A stretch of 32,895 nucleotides of DNA from Dehalococcoidia bacterium. GTDB taxonomy: Bacteria; Chloroflexota; Dehalococcoidia; Dehalococcoidales; DAOWJH01. Shown piece by piece: positions 7,631-15,405 of the stretch. Within the stretch, counting starts at the first letter, position 1; the number at the start of each line of letters is the position of its first letter. The stretch covers positions 1-32,895 of the forward strand of contig DAOWJH010000086.1 in NCBI GenBank assembly GCA_030640495.1. Reading direction: 5' to 3'. Under the pieces are notes generated by a model. It was not told where the DNA came from, searched no databases, and worked only from the letters and a program-made list of their open reading frames with translations. A program made the position numbers and the translations under genes.

Positions 7631-9244
7631 ATGGCTTCCCAAGTATTTTATCGTAAGTGGCGCCCCCAAACCTTGGCTGAGGTGGTCGGTCAAGAAGCGG
7701 TAACACGGACGTTATGCAACGCCCTCAATAGTGGTCGTGTATCTCACGCCTATCTTTTTTATGGTCCACGAGGGACAGGTAAGACCAGCACCGGGCGCAT
7801 CCTGGCTAAGGCAGTGAACTGTCTTACCAATGGCAAGGGTGAACCGTGTAACACTTGCCCTATGTGCCAGGCAATCACCGAGGGTAGGGCTCTGGATGTG
7901 ATTGAGGTTGATGCTGCCAGTAATCGTGGCATTGATGACATCCGAGGCCTCCGCGACCGGGTTAATTACGCCCCTAACCAAGCCCGCTACAAGGTCTACA
8001 TCATAGACGAGGTCCATATGCTGACCAAGGAAGCCTCCAATGCTCTACTTAAGACGCTTGAGGAGCCACCGCCACATGCTATCTTCATCCTAGCCACCAC
8101 TGAAATCCACAAAGTCCTACCCACCATCCTGTCACGATGCCAGCGCTTTGATTTCCGGCGTATTTCCCAAGCAGATGTAGTGTCAAAACTAACCCGTATT
8201 TGCGAGACAGAAGGCATCCACATAGAGCCAGAAGGGCTACAGCTTATCGCCAAGAGTGCTACAGGTAGCCTACGAGATGCAGAAAACATACTGGAACAAC
8301 TAACTACCTACTATAGCGATAACATTGAACTCCGTCAGGTTCAGGCCACCCTGGGCATCACCGGAGACTGGAGAGCCAAAGAGCTAGTGAAGCACATTAT
8401 GAATAATGATGTTGCTGGCGGGGTGGTAACTATAAACAGTGTTAATAGCGATGGGCTGGACTTAAAGCAATTCAATCGGGAAGTAGTGGAATACCTCAGA
8501 GGATTACTGTTAATAAAGGCTGGCTCCGATGAGGCGGTAGACCTTACTGCCGAGGACAAAGCTGAGCTGAAGAGTTTAGCAGCTAAAGCCTCCCTAGCTC
8601 AGATATTGAAGGCAGTCAAGCTCTTCGGTCAGCTTGAGCTTGGTTTTGATAACTACTCTACCTTACCCGTGGAGCTAGCCCTAGTTGACTGTGTCCTGCC
8701 CTCAGAAGCAGAAAGGGAAACCCCCGCCAGCCAAACAGGACGTGAAACTGGTCAACCGGTGAAAAGGGCGGCGCCGCCAGTTGCCCCCGCTCACCCAGCC
8801 AAGCCACCGCCTGAGCCGGTAAGTGCCCCCCCACCAGCAGCACCGGAGGCGGCTATAACTCCCCCACCAGCAGTACCAGAGGTTACGGCTATAACTCCCC
8901 CACCAGAGCCAGGGAGTGAATTGGAGCAACTGAAATTAAACTGGAAACAGGTTATGGCACAAGCTCCGGAAGATACCAAAAGAACGTCGGCTATTGCCAT
9001 TCTGAGGAGCGCTGGCGTCAAGCCGGTGGCGTTTGAAGATGATACTGCAGTCCTAGCCTTTAGATATTCGTATCATATGGAGAAAATAGAAGAACCTGAA
9101 AATCAAAAGGTAACTGAAAAAATTATCGGCAACTTCCTGGGGCGTTCTTGCCATGTGCGCTGTATTTACCAGCCAGAAGATAACCACCTAGTACGGGAAG
9201 CACAGAAGATGGGTGGTCAAATTATTGATATGGAGGAAAAATGA
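7631..9244 (+). CDS. dnaX: DNA polymerase III subunit gamma/tau
   Basis: Clamp-loader ATPase that loads the sliding clamp and couples polymerases at the fork. The 537-residue protein begins with the family hallmark VFYRKWRPQTLAEVVGQE. It has Walker A GPRGTGKT (45-52), a four-cysteine zinc module (Cys64, 73, 76, 79), the DEVH Walker B box (126-129) and the sensor/arginine-finger motif SRC (168-170). A proline-rich linker (about 365-430) leads to a C-terminal tau-type domain, so this is the long form; I found no obvious A-rich slippery site for a gamma product. The stop overlaps the ybaB start in ATGA. The dnaX-ybaB-recR order is widely conserved. Confidence 0.96.
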   Translation: MASQVFYRKWRPQTLAEVVGQEAVTRTLCNALNSGRVSHAYLFYGPRGTGKTSTGRILAKAVNCLTNGKGEPCNTCPMCQAITEGRALDVIEVDAASNRGIDDIRGLRDRVNYAPNQARYKVYIIDEVHMLTKEASNALLKTLEEPPPHAIFILATTEIHKVLPTILSRCQRFDFRRISQADVVSKLTRICETEGIHIEPEGLQLIAKSATGSLRDAENILEQLTTYYSDNIELRQVQATLGITGDWRAKELVKHIMNNDVAGGVVTINSVNSDGLDLKQFNREVVEYLRGLLLIKAGSDEAVDLTAEDKAELKSLAAKASLAQILKAVKLFGQLELGFDNYSTLPVELALVDCVLPSEAERETPASQTGRETGQPVKRAAPPVAPAHPAKPPPEPVSAPPPAAPEAAITPPPAVPEVTAITPPPEPGSELEQLKLNWKQVMAQAPEDTKRTSAIAILRSAGVKPVAFEDDTAVLAFRYSYHMEKIEEPENQKVTEKIIGNFLGRSCHVRCIYQPEDNHLVREAQKMGGQIIDMEEK

Positions 9245-9546
9245 ACTTATCAATGTTAAATCAAGCTCGGGAATTCAAAGCAAATCTGGACAAGGCCCAG
9301 CAGGAGTTAGGCAACACTATTGTAGAAGCAAGCTCAGGCAAAGGCGCAGTTAAGGTTACCATCAATGGTCAACAAAAAATACAGTCAATAAAAATATCAC
9401 CAGAGGTGATAGACCGGGATAAGGCAGAGCAACTGGAAGATTTGGTGTTAAAAGCGGTAAGTGAAGCGGTTGCCAAATCTCAGAAGCTGGCTGCCAAGCA
9501 GCTAAAGGGACTTACCGGCGGGCTCAAAATCCCGGGGCTAATTTAA
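9241..9546 (+). CDS. ybaB: YbaB/EbfC nucleoid-associated protein
   Basis: A small dimeric DNA-binding protein of 101 residues found next to dnaX and recR in many bacteria. The sequence matches the family pattern: an N-terminal helix (MLNQAREFKANLDKAQQEL), a beta core (KVTINGQQKIQSIKISPEVID) and a C-terminal helix (LEDLVLKAVSEAVAKSQKL) ending in the Gly-rich GLTGGLKIPGL tail. It overlaps dnaX by four bases, implying translational coupling, and recR follows within 17 bases. Confidence 0.92.
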   Translation: MNLSMLNQAREFKANLDKAQQELGNTIVEASSGKGAVKVTINGQQKIQSIKISPEVIDRDKAEQLEDLVLKAVSEAVAKSQKLAAKQLKGLTGGLKIPGLI

Positions 9547-9563
9547 TATAAGGCAGGCTAACA

Positions 9564-10175
9564 TTGAATGAAGGTTTTACCCCTACCACCGACGCGGTAT
9601 CCAAGCTCATTCAGGAGCTGAATAAGCTGCCGGGGATTGGACCCAAGAGTGCCCAGCGACTTGCCTACTACCTGCTGCGCACTCCTGAAGAGCAAACCAA
9701 GCTGCTGGCTGAGACTATATTATCAGTAAAACAGAAGGTTACACTATGCTCCGTCTGTTTTAATGTTACTGAATCCAACCCCTGCGCTATCTGCGGCAGT
9801 GACCGGCGAGACCGGGGTAAGATTTGTATTGTTGAGCAGCCACAGGATATTTTGGCTCTAGAGCATACCAAGATTTATAACGGGCTGTATCATGTGCTTC
9901 ACGGTGCCATCTCACCTACCGAGGGAGTGGGAACTGGCGATATAAAAATAGATGAGCTTATGAAGCGTCTGCAAGACGGCTCAATAAATGAGGTTATTTT
10001 GGCTACCAACACTAATCTTGAGGGCGAGCAAACCGCTATGTATCTAAATAAGCTGATTTCACCCCTGGGTATCCGGGTTACTCACCTCGCCCGGGGACTG
10101 CCCTTTGGCACCGAGCTGGAATACGCCGATGATGTTACCCTGACCCGAGCCCTTGAGGGAAGACAGGAGTTTTAG
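9564..10175 (+). CDS. recR: Recombination mediator RecR
   Basis: Works with RecO (encoded about 2 kb downstream) to load RecA onto SSB-coated single strands in gap repair. The 203-residue protein has the helix-hairpin-helix LPGIGPKSAQRLAYYLL (22-38), a zinc finger with Cys62, 65, 74 and 77, and a Toprim domain from about residue 85, including the acidic EQPQD motif and the NLEGEQTAMYL segment. The start is TTG at 9564: AAGGCAGG lies about six bases upstream, and the nearby ATG is out of frame. The length is typical for the family. Confidence 0.95.
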   Translation: MNEGFTPTTDAVSKLIQELNKLPGIGPKSAQRLAYYLLRTPEEQTKLLAETILSVKQKVTLCSVCFNVTESNPCAICGSDRRDRGKICIVEQPQDILALEHTKIYNGLYHVLHGAISPTEGVGTGDIKIDELMKRLQDGSINEVILATNTNLEGEQTAMYLNKLISPLGIRVTHLARGLPFGTELEYADDVTLTRALEGRQEF

Positions 10176-10199
10176 CCAATAAACGGGGAGGTAATATTT

Positions 10200-10685
10200 A
10201 TGGCCAATGTATATGAGCAATCAGAAACAGGGTGCTGCCCGAGATTTAATCCTGAGCCGTGGGATGAAAAAGAGATAAGTTGGGAGGATAACTTATTTAT
10301 TAAAGACCACGTCAGGAGTTTTTTGCACATCCCTTTGGGCTTCGGGAAAGTAATGGTTAAAAATATGGAAATGATTAAGGCGGCAGACGCCCTTGCCCCC
10401 GAACCGCTTATGCTTTCGGATGAAAACTCTCTCTGGGGAAGTGATGTTTATATTGCCGTTAGTAAAGAAGTGCCGCAGGCGGAGATGGTAAGAATATCAG
10501 GGACTTTTCTGACCAAGGTTTTTGAGGGGCCATATAAAAATATCGGCAAATGGGTCAAAGAAATGAAGGCTCATGTCAAAGCAAAGGGTAGAGAGATGAA
10601 AAAAATGTATTTCTTCTATACTACCTGTCCGGCATGTGCCAAGGTTTATGGCAAAAATTACACAGTTATCCTGGCAGAGGTTTAG
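10200..10685 (+). CDS. Conserved-looking small protein with a CPAC motif, function unknown
   Basis: A 161-residue soluble protein preceded by a strong GGGGAGG site eight bases before the ATG. I do not recognise a specific family. Visible features are an N-terminal cysteine pair (GCCPRF), a stretch of alternating strands and helices (SDVYIAVSKEVPQAEMVRISG, then FEGPYKNIGKWVKEM) that vaguely recalls GyrI-like effector-binding folds, and a C-terminal YFFYTTCPACAKVYG with a CxxC motif. The CxxC could bind metal or act in redox chemistry. It follows recR closely on the same strand and is followed by a hairpin plus T-run, so it may end the dnaX operon. Confidence 0.7.
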   Translation: MANVYEQSETGCCPRFNPEPWDEKEISWEDNLFIKDHVRSFLHIPLGFGKVMVKNMEMIKAADALAPEPLMLSDENSLWGSDVYIAVSKEVPQAEMVRISGTFLTKVFEGPYKNIGKWVKEMKAHVKAKGREMKKMYFFYTTCPACAKVYGKNYTVILAEV

Positions 10686-10747
10686 GCGAGAAATTTTGGA
10701 AGAGAAGGCAGGAGTTTTAGTAACGGAGGCTGCTTAAAGAGTAGTTT

Positions 10748-10770
10748 GAAGGGGCGAAGCCCCTTCTTTT
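10748..10770 (+). terminator. Intrinsic terminator with a GAA loop
   Basis: An eight-pair perfect stem (10748-10755 with 10759-10766) closed by a GAA loop and followed by TTTT. The loop with its closing pairs reads GCGAAGC, an unusually stable mini-hairpin. It is also the first half of a composite repeat. Confidence 0.65.
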
Positions 10771-10819
10771 AATCCATCCCCCTCTCCTTGATAAGGAGAG
10801 GGGGATACAGGGGGAGAGG
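10748..10819 (+). repeat. Composite hairpin repeat, copy 1
   Basis: Two consecutive hairpins: the GCGAAGC-loop stem above and a 14-pair perfect inverted repeat (10776-10789 with 10793-10806), then a purine tail ending in GGGGGAGAGG. The same layout recurs at 15304-15376 in the same orientation. Both copies lie between a gene end and the next gene start. Confidence 0.7.
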
Positions 10820-10948
10820 TTCAATCGAAATAAGGTAAATTTGGATTAAGTGAACTTTGAGTTTATCTATGTGGTAGGCATATACTATTTTTAAAAGGGG
10901 TCCCCCAAATGCCCGATGAAACACCAGCGGCTACAAAGGAGACTAGAT

Positions 10949-12322
10949 ATGGGCATGTCGGATTTATTTAACCCAAATGTGGAAAGGCTGAAAGCTAAGG
11001 GAGATGTTAAAGGCTTGATAAAAATGTTGGAGAACAAGAGAGAGCGGAGTGCTCGATTGGGTGCAGCCGACGCTCTGGGAGATATAGGCGATGCAACAGC
11101 AGTAAAACCCCTCATCCAGGCATTAAAAGATGAAAATAGTGATGTTCGGATGGTATCAGCATGGGCTCTTGGAAAAATACCAGATACAGCAACGGTAGAA
11201 CCCCTCATCCAGGCGTTAAAGGACGAATACCGAGGTGTTCGCTCGGAAGCAGCACGCGCCCTTATAGACATAAGAGACACGAGAGCAGTAGAACCCCTCA
11301 TCCAGGCTCTGAAGGATGACCACTGGGAAGTTCGGTTGCACGCAGCGGAAGCTCTTAAACAGATAGGGGGTGCAACAGCGGTAGAACCGCTCATGGGTGC
11401 CTTAAAGGATGAATATGACGATGTTCGAACGGCAGCATCAGAGGCTCTGGTAAAGATAGGGGACGCAAGGACAGTAGAACCTCTCACCCAGGCTCTAGAG
11501 CATTCGCTTCATCATGTGCAATATGAGGCAGTAGAGGCTCTGGCAAACATAGGAAAACCAGCACTGGAAGGTCTAATTCAAGCCTTGAACAGTGAGGATA
11601 TAGTTGTTCGAGCGAGAGCAGCAAAGGCTCTGGCAGAGATAGGGGACGCAAGGGCAGTAGAACCCCTCATTCAGGCTCTGAAGGATAAAGATTGTCGGGA
11701 TGATGCACTATTGGCAGTAACAAACGCGCTTGAAAGGATGGGAGATGCGGCAGTAGAACCACTCATTCAGACTTTGAAGGACGAAGATAGCAGCGTCCGA
11801 TGGAATGCAGCAACAGTTCTTGAAAACCTGGACTGGGAGCCTAGAGGTGATGCTGAAAGGCTTGACTACTTGGTTGCCATGCAAAGGTGGGATGAACTAG
11901 TAACATTAGGAGCACCGGGGCTGGAGCCAGCCATCCAGGCATTGAACCATGAAAGTCGCTTTATTCGCCTCGCTGCAACACATGCTCTTGAACAGACAAG
12001 GGATGCAAGAGCAGTAGAAGCCCTCATCCGTGTGTTGAGGGATGATGAAGACTGGTATGTTCGAATGAGTGCAGCACACACCTTGGGGGAGATAAGAGAT
12101 GAGAGGGCGATAGAGTCCTTCATACAGGCTTTGTTAGAGGATGAAGATAGCAGTGTTCGGGGGAAAGCAGCAATGGTTCTTGGAAAGATAGGTGATGAAA
12201 GAGCGGTAGAAGCCCTCACTCAGGCACTAAAAAAGGAGAAAAATGAATTTGCTTGGGACAATGCGAATGAAGCTTTAAGCAAGTTGAAAAAGAAGAAAAA
12301 CGAGGATGTTAAACAAGAGTAG
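10949..12322 (+). CDS. HEAT/PBS-lyase-type repeat protein
   Basis: A 457-residue soluble alpha-solenoid built of about a dozen ~31-residue units of the type DARAVEPLIQALKDEDSSVRxxAAxALGEIG. It is predicted to be a protein-interaction scaffold; the family includes phycobilin-lyase-like repeats, but nothing here indicates that activity. A non-repeat insert (about 284-320, LDWEPRGDAERLDYLVAMQRW) interrupts the array, as in many bacterial HEAT_2 proteins. I prefer ATG 10949, with AAGGAG seven bases upstream, over the ATG at 10916, which would add eleven residues and lacks a good site. recO starts six bases after the stop, so the two may be cotranscribed. The partner is unknown. Confidence 0.85.
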   Translation: MGMSDLFNPNVERLKAKGDVKGLIKMLENKRERSARLGAADALGDIGDATAVKPLIQALKDENSDVRMVSAWALGKIPDTATVEPLIQALKDEYRGVRSEAARALIDIRDTRAVEPLIQALKDDHWEVRLHAAEALKQIGGATAVEPLMGALKDEYDDVRTAASEALVKIGDARTVEPLTQALEHSLHHVQYEAVEALANIGKPALEGLIQALNSEDIVVRARAAKALAEIGDARAVEPLIQALKDKDCRDDALLAVTNALERMGDAAVEPLIQTLKDEDSSVRWNAATVLENLDWEPRGDAERLDYLVAMQRWDELVTLGAPGLEPAIQALNHESRFIRLAATHALEQTRDARAVEALIRVLRDDEDWYVRMSAAHTLGEIRDERAIESFIQALLEDEDSSVRGKAAMVLGKIGDERAVEALTQALKKEKNEFAWDNANEALSKLKKKKNEDVKQE

Positions 12323-12328
12323 TTAAAA

Positions 12329-13114
12329 ATGCCTAAGCCAAGAAGTTATCAGACGGAAGCGATTATTATTAAGAAAACCAAGCTGGGGGAGGCGGATAGA
12401 ATCCTTACCTTCTATACTCCTCACCTGGGCAAGATTCAGGCGGTAGCCAAGGGGGTCAGGCGGCCGAGGAGCAAGATGGCGGGGCATCTTGAGCTTTTAA
12501 CCCACAGCCTGGTGTCGTTGGCCAGGGGGCGAAATCTGGATACGGTAACCGGGTGTCAAACTATCAACAGCTTCCTTCTTCTAAAAAGCGACCTAAGGCT
12601 TGCTTCTTACGGTCTTTACGCCACCGAGCTAGTTAACCAGTTCACCGCTGACCATATTGAAAATTATCCCCTGTTTCAGTTGCTACTGGAGACAATGCAC
12701 CGCCTGTGCCAGAGCAGCAATAATGAACTAACCCTGCGCTACTTTGAGCTTCAGCTATTAAACGAGGTTGGCTACCGACCTCAGCTTCAGCAGTGCGTCT
12801 CCTGCCACCTGCCACTGGAACCTACAACCAACTCATTCAGCCCCAGCGCTGGCGGTGTGCTGTGCCCCAATTGCAGTCAGAGCCAGCCTTTAGCCTACCC
12901 CCTCTCAGTTAACGGCCTAAAGGTGCTAAGACTTTTGCAGAGCAGCGATTACAGCACTGCCGAGAAACTAAAAATGAACCCAGAACTAGCCGGTGAGTTA
13001 GAGGGGTTAATGAGGAACTACCTCAAATACCTCCTGGAACGAGAGATAAAGTCAGCCGCCTGGCTGGATAGCCTGAAGGAGCAAACCAAGGAAACGGCTT
13101 TACTACAGGAGTAA
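12329..13114 (+). CDS. recO: DNA repair protein RecO
   Basis: Anneals single strands and, with RecR, exchanges SSB for RecA. The 261-residue protein starts with the RecO OB-fold signature (EAIIIKKTKLGEADRILTFYT, then GKIQAVAKGVRRPRSK) and has a four-cysteine zinc site (Cys156, 159, 179, 182) between the OB fold and the C-terminal helical domain. Length and order are typical. It begins six bases after the HEAT-repeat gene with only a weak ribosome-binding site, which suggests coupling. A terminator-like hairpin follows. Confidence 0.93.
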   Translation: MPKPRSYQTEAIIIKKTKLGEADRILTFYTPHLGKIQAVAKGVRRPRSKMAGHLELLTHSLVSLARGRNLDTVTGCQTINSFLLLKSDLRLASYGLYATELVNQFTADHIENYPLFQLLLETMHRLCQSSNNELTLRYFELQLLNEVGYRPQLQQCVSCHLPLEPTTNSFSPSAGGVLCPNCSQSQPLAYPLSVNGLKVLRLLQSSDYSTAEKLKMNPELAGELEGLMRNYLKYLLEREIKSAAWLDSLKEQTKETALLQE

Positions 13115-13146
13115 GAAAATATATAATAGCCAATAAGTAAAAATAC

Positions 13147-13177
13147 GGCTGAGAGGCTAAGAACCCTCGGTCTTTTT
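13147..13177 (+). terminator. Probable terminator between recO and lysS
   Basis: GGCTGAG (13147-13153) pairs with CTCGGTC (13166-13172) with two G-T pairs, a further GG/CC pair inside, and a TTTTT tract after it. Confidence 0.5.
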
Positions 13178-13206
13178 ACTATGATATATGTGAGGACAGG
13201 AGAGAG

Positions 13207-14685
13207 ATGACATCCAGATTAGACCGCATAGCTCAACAACGATTGGAAAAGCTGGAGAGGCTTCGGGCTCGTGGCATTAACCCCTACCCACATCGCTATC
13301 ATCGCAGCCACACGACACAGCAAGCCATTGCCCTACTCAAGCAGCAAGAGGAAGGCGGTGGTAAGGGTGAAACCCCGGTAGTTAATATTGCCGGGCGAAT
13401 TATGGCAAGACGGCGTATGGGTAAAATTTCTTTCCTTGATATACGCGATGGTTCAGGGAAAATTCAGCTATACTTTCATAGCGACCTTGTCAGTGAAGCC
13501 AACCTCAAACTGCTCAAGGATATAGATATAGGCGATATTATCGGAGCCAGTGGTAAGCTTTTCCGAACAAAGAGTGGAGAGCCTACCCTTGAGGTAGAAA
13601 ATTTTACCCTGCTGTCTAAATCACTCCGACCCCTGCCTGAGAAGTGGCACGGGCTTAGTGATATTGATACGCGATACCGTCAGCGCTACCTTGACCTCAT
13701 CGCCAATACCGAAGTTGGAGAAATCTTTAAGGTGCGCAGCCAGGTTATTACTGGCATACGGCAATTCATGGATAGGCGAGGGTTTCTAGAAGTAGAAACG
13801 CAGGTGCTGCAACCGTTAGCCGGGGGTGCTTTAGCCCGACCATTCATTACGCACCATCTTGCCCTTGACCAAGATTTCTACCTGCGCATTGCCCTTGAAC
13901 TCCATCTTAAGAGATTAATTGTAGGTGGTTTTGATAAAGTCTATGAGGTGGGGCGTATTTTTCGCAATGAGGGTATCTCTACCAAGCACAATCCTGAGTT
14001 TACCATGCTTGAAAGTTACGAAGCCTATGCTGACTACAATGATGTGATGGAGATGGTAGAGAAAATGGTATCGGGCACCCTTAGAAAAATCACAGGCGGA
14101 TATAAGATTAGGTTTGGTGATAATGTGCTTAACTTTAAACCTCCGTGGCAGCGACTTAGCCTGCACCAGGCGATTATGAACTACGCCGGCGTTAACTTTG
14201 ACAAATTTCCTGACACCGATTCGCTCAGAGGTGAGATGCTAAGGTTAAAAATGGAGGTTGACCCTCAAAAGGACAGGGGGAGGCTGATAGATGAGCTAAT
14301 TTCAACCTATGTTGAGCCCAATTTGATACAGCCTACCTTTCTTCTGGATTATCCGATAGAGATATCGCCCCTAGCCAAGAAGAAGCCTGATAATGAGTGT
14401 CTGGTAGAGCGTTTTGAAGGCTTTGCTGGTGGAATGGAAATTGCCAACGCTTTTACCGAGCTTAATGACCCTATAGACCAAAGACAGCGTTTTCTCCAGC
14501 AGCAAAAGCAGCAGGCAGAGGGTGAGGCAGGGGTTATTGATGAGGATTTTGTGCTGTCACTGGAGTATGGTATGCCTCCTACCGGGGGGCTGGGACTTGG
14601 TATTGACCGCCTGGTGATGCTAGTAACCAATCAGCAATCAATTCGTGAGGTAATTCTGTTCCCTCAGCTCAGGGAGAAGACATGA
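13207..14685 (+). CDS. lysS: Lysyl-tRNA synthetase, class II
   Basis: Charges tRNA-Lys with lysine. The 492-residue protein has an N-terminal OB-fold anticodon-binding domain (VNIAGRIMARRRMGKISFLDIRDG) and a class II core. Motif 2 is visible as VGRIFRNEGISTKHNPEFTMLE, the lysine-pocket region as GMEIANAFTELNDP, and motif 3 as GLGLGIDRLVMLVTNQ. Length and order are normal. A GGAGAG site precedes the ATG. The downstream membrane methyltransferase starts nine bases after the stop and is probably cotranscribed. Confidence 0.96.
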   Translation: MTSRLDRIAQQRLEKLERLRARGINPYPHRYHRSHTTQQAIALLKQQEEGGGKGETPVVNIAGRIMARRRMGKISFLDIRDGSGKIQLYFHSDLVSEANLKLLKDIDIGDIIGASGKLFRTKSGEPTLEVENFTLLSKSLRPLPEKWHGLSDIDTRYRQRYLDLIANTEVGEIFKVRSQVITGIRQFMDRRGFLEVETQVLQPLAGGALARPFITHHLALDQDFYLRIALELHLKRLIVGGFDKVYEVGRIFRNEGISTKHNPEFTMLESYEAYADYNDVMEMVEKMVSGTLRKITGGYKIRFGDNVLNFKPPWQRLSLHQAIMNYAGVNFDKFPDTDSLRGEMLRLKMEVDPQKDRGRLIDELISTYVEPNLIQPTFLLDYPIEISPLAKKKPDNECLVERFEGFAGGMEIANAFTELNDPIDQRQRFLQQQKQQAEGEAGVIDEDFVLSLEYGMPPTGGLGLGIDRLVMLVTNQQSIREVILFPQLREKT

Positions 14686-14694
14686 GGAGAGAAA

Positions 14695-15270
14695 ATGTCG
14701 CTCGTGCCAGCCTTTGAAATAGGTGTGTGGAATGCCTGGATTTTCACGCTTTATCTCCCATTACATCCTTTCTTAATAATGCTGATTGTTAAAGATGCCA
14801 ACAAAAAAATGGAATTTCCTGCCTATAACAAGACCGAGAAAATAATTAGCACTTTTACGAACTTTATTTTATTTTTTGGGCTCTTTATATATTCTGTATT
14901 TCTGCCCTTACAATTAGGCACGATATGGTTTTATGTAGGCCTTGCTCTTTGTGTATCGGGAGTGATTGTGTGGACAATGGCTATGGTGAATATTGCTAAT
15001 ATTCCTCTTGGTGAGCCATGGGTCAAGGGACTTTATCGTTTTTCAAGACATCCCATGGTTCTGTCTTCGTTTCTAATATTCATAGGTGCAGGTATAGCTT
15101 CAGCCTCATGGGTTTTCTTATTGTTTTCGATTGTGCTCATAATCTTGTCGGCTATTCTTATAACTGCCGAAGAGCGCTTCTGCCTTGAGAAATACGGCAA
15201 CGCCTACCGTGAATATATGAATAGAACGCCAAGATGGATAGGAATACCGCAATCGGGGGAAAGTGATTAA
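14695..15270 (+). CDS. Membrane methyltransferase, isoprenylcysteine methyltransferase/PEMT-like
   Basis: A 191-residue integral membrane protein with about five hydrophobic segments. The C-terminal half has the family's cofactor-binding pattern: GLYRFSRHPMVLSSF (Arg-His-Pro), then TAEERFCLEKYGNAYREYM and a final PRW. Members use S-adenosylmethionine to methylate lipids, isoprenylcysteines or other small substrates at the membrane; the bacterial substrate is generally unknown. It sits nine bases after lysS with GAGGAG as ribosome-binding site. A second, only distantly similar family member lies at 30557-31201. Confidence 0.8.
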   Translation: MSLVPAFEIGVWNAWIFTLYLPLHPFLIMLIVKDANKKMEFPAYNKTEKIISTFTNFILFFGLFIYSVFLPLQLGTIWFYVGLALCVSGVIVWTMAMVNIANIPLGEPWVKGLYRFSRHPMVLSSFLIFIGAGIASASWVFLLFSIVLIILSAILITAEERFCLEKYGNAYREYMNRTPRWIGIPQSGESD

Positions 15271-15303
15271 CATGCCCCTTCATAAGAAAAACAAAAGGAG
15301 TTA

Positions 15304-15376
15304 AAGAGAAGCGAAGCCTCTCTTATATAACTACTTCCCCCTCTCCTTTGAAGGGGAGGGGGATAAAGGGGGAGAG
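15304..15376 (+). repeat. Composite hairpin repeat, copy 2
   Basis: Same layout as the element at 10748. The first stem (15304-15312 with 15316-15324, one mismatch) has the same GCGAAGC loop core. The second stem (15335-15348 with 15351-15364) has two mismatches, and the purine tail GGGGGAGAG follows. It lies between the methyltransferase and serS. Confidence 0.7.
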
Positions 15377-15405
15377 TTGGCAATCAATTTTATGAGGGAA
15401 GAGGT

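Noticed and set aside
10891..11487. Minus-strand frame of 198 codons opposite the HEAT-repeat gene
   Set aside because: Shadow of the repeats on the coding strand; its translation is low-complexity and has no ribosome-binding site.
13137..13180. AGTAAAAA...TTTTTACT around the recO-lysS gap as a T-box or riboswitch for lysS
   Set aside because: There is no T-box sequence or specifier structure; the segment is explained by a short terminator hairpin flanked by A and T runs.
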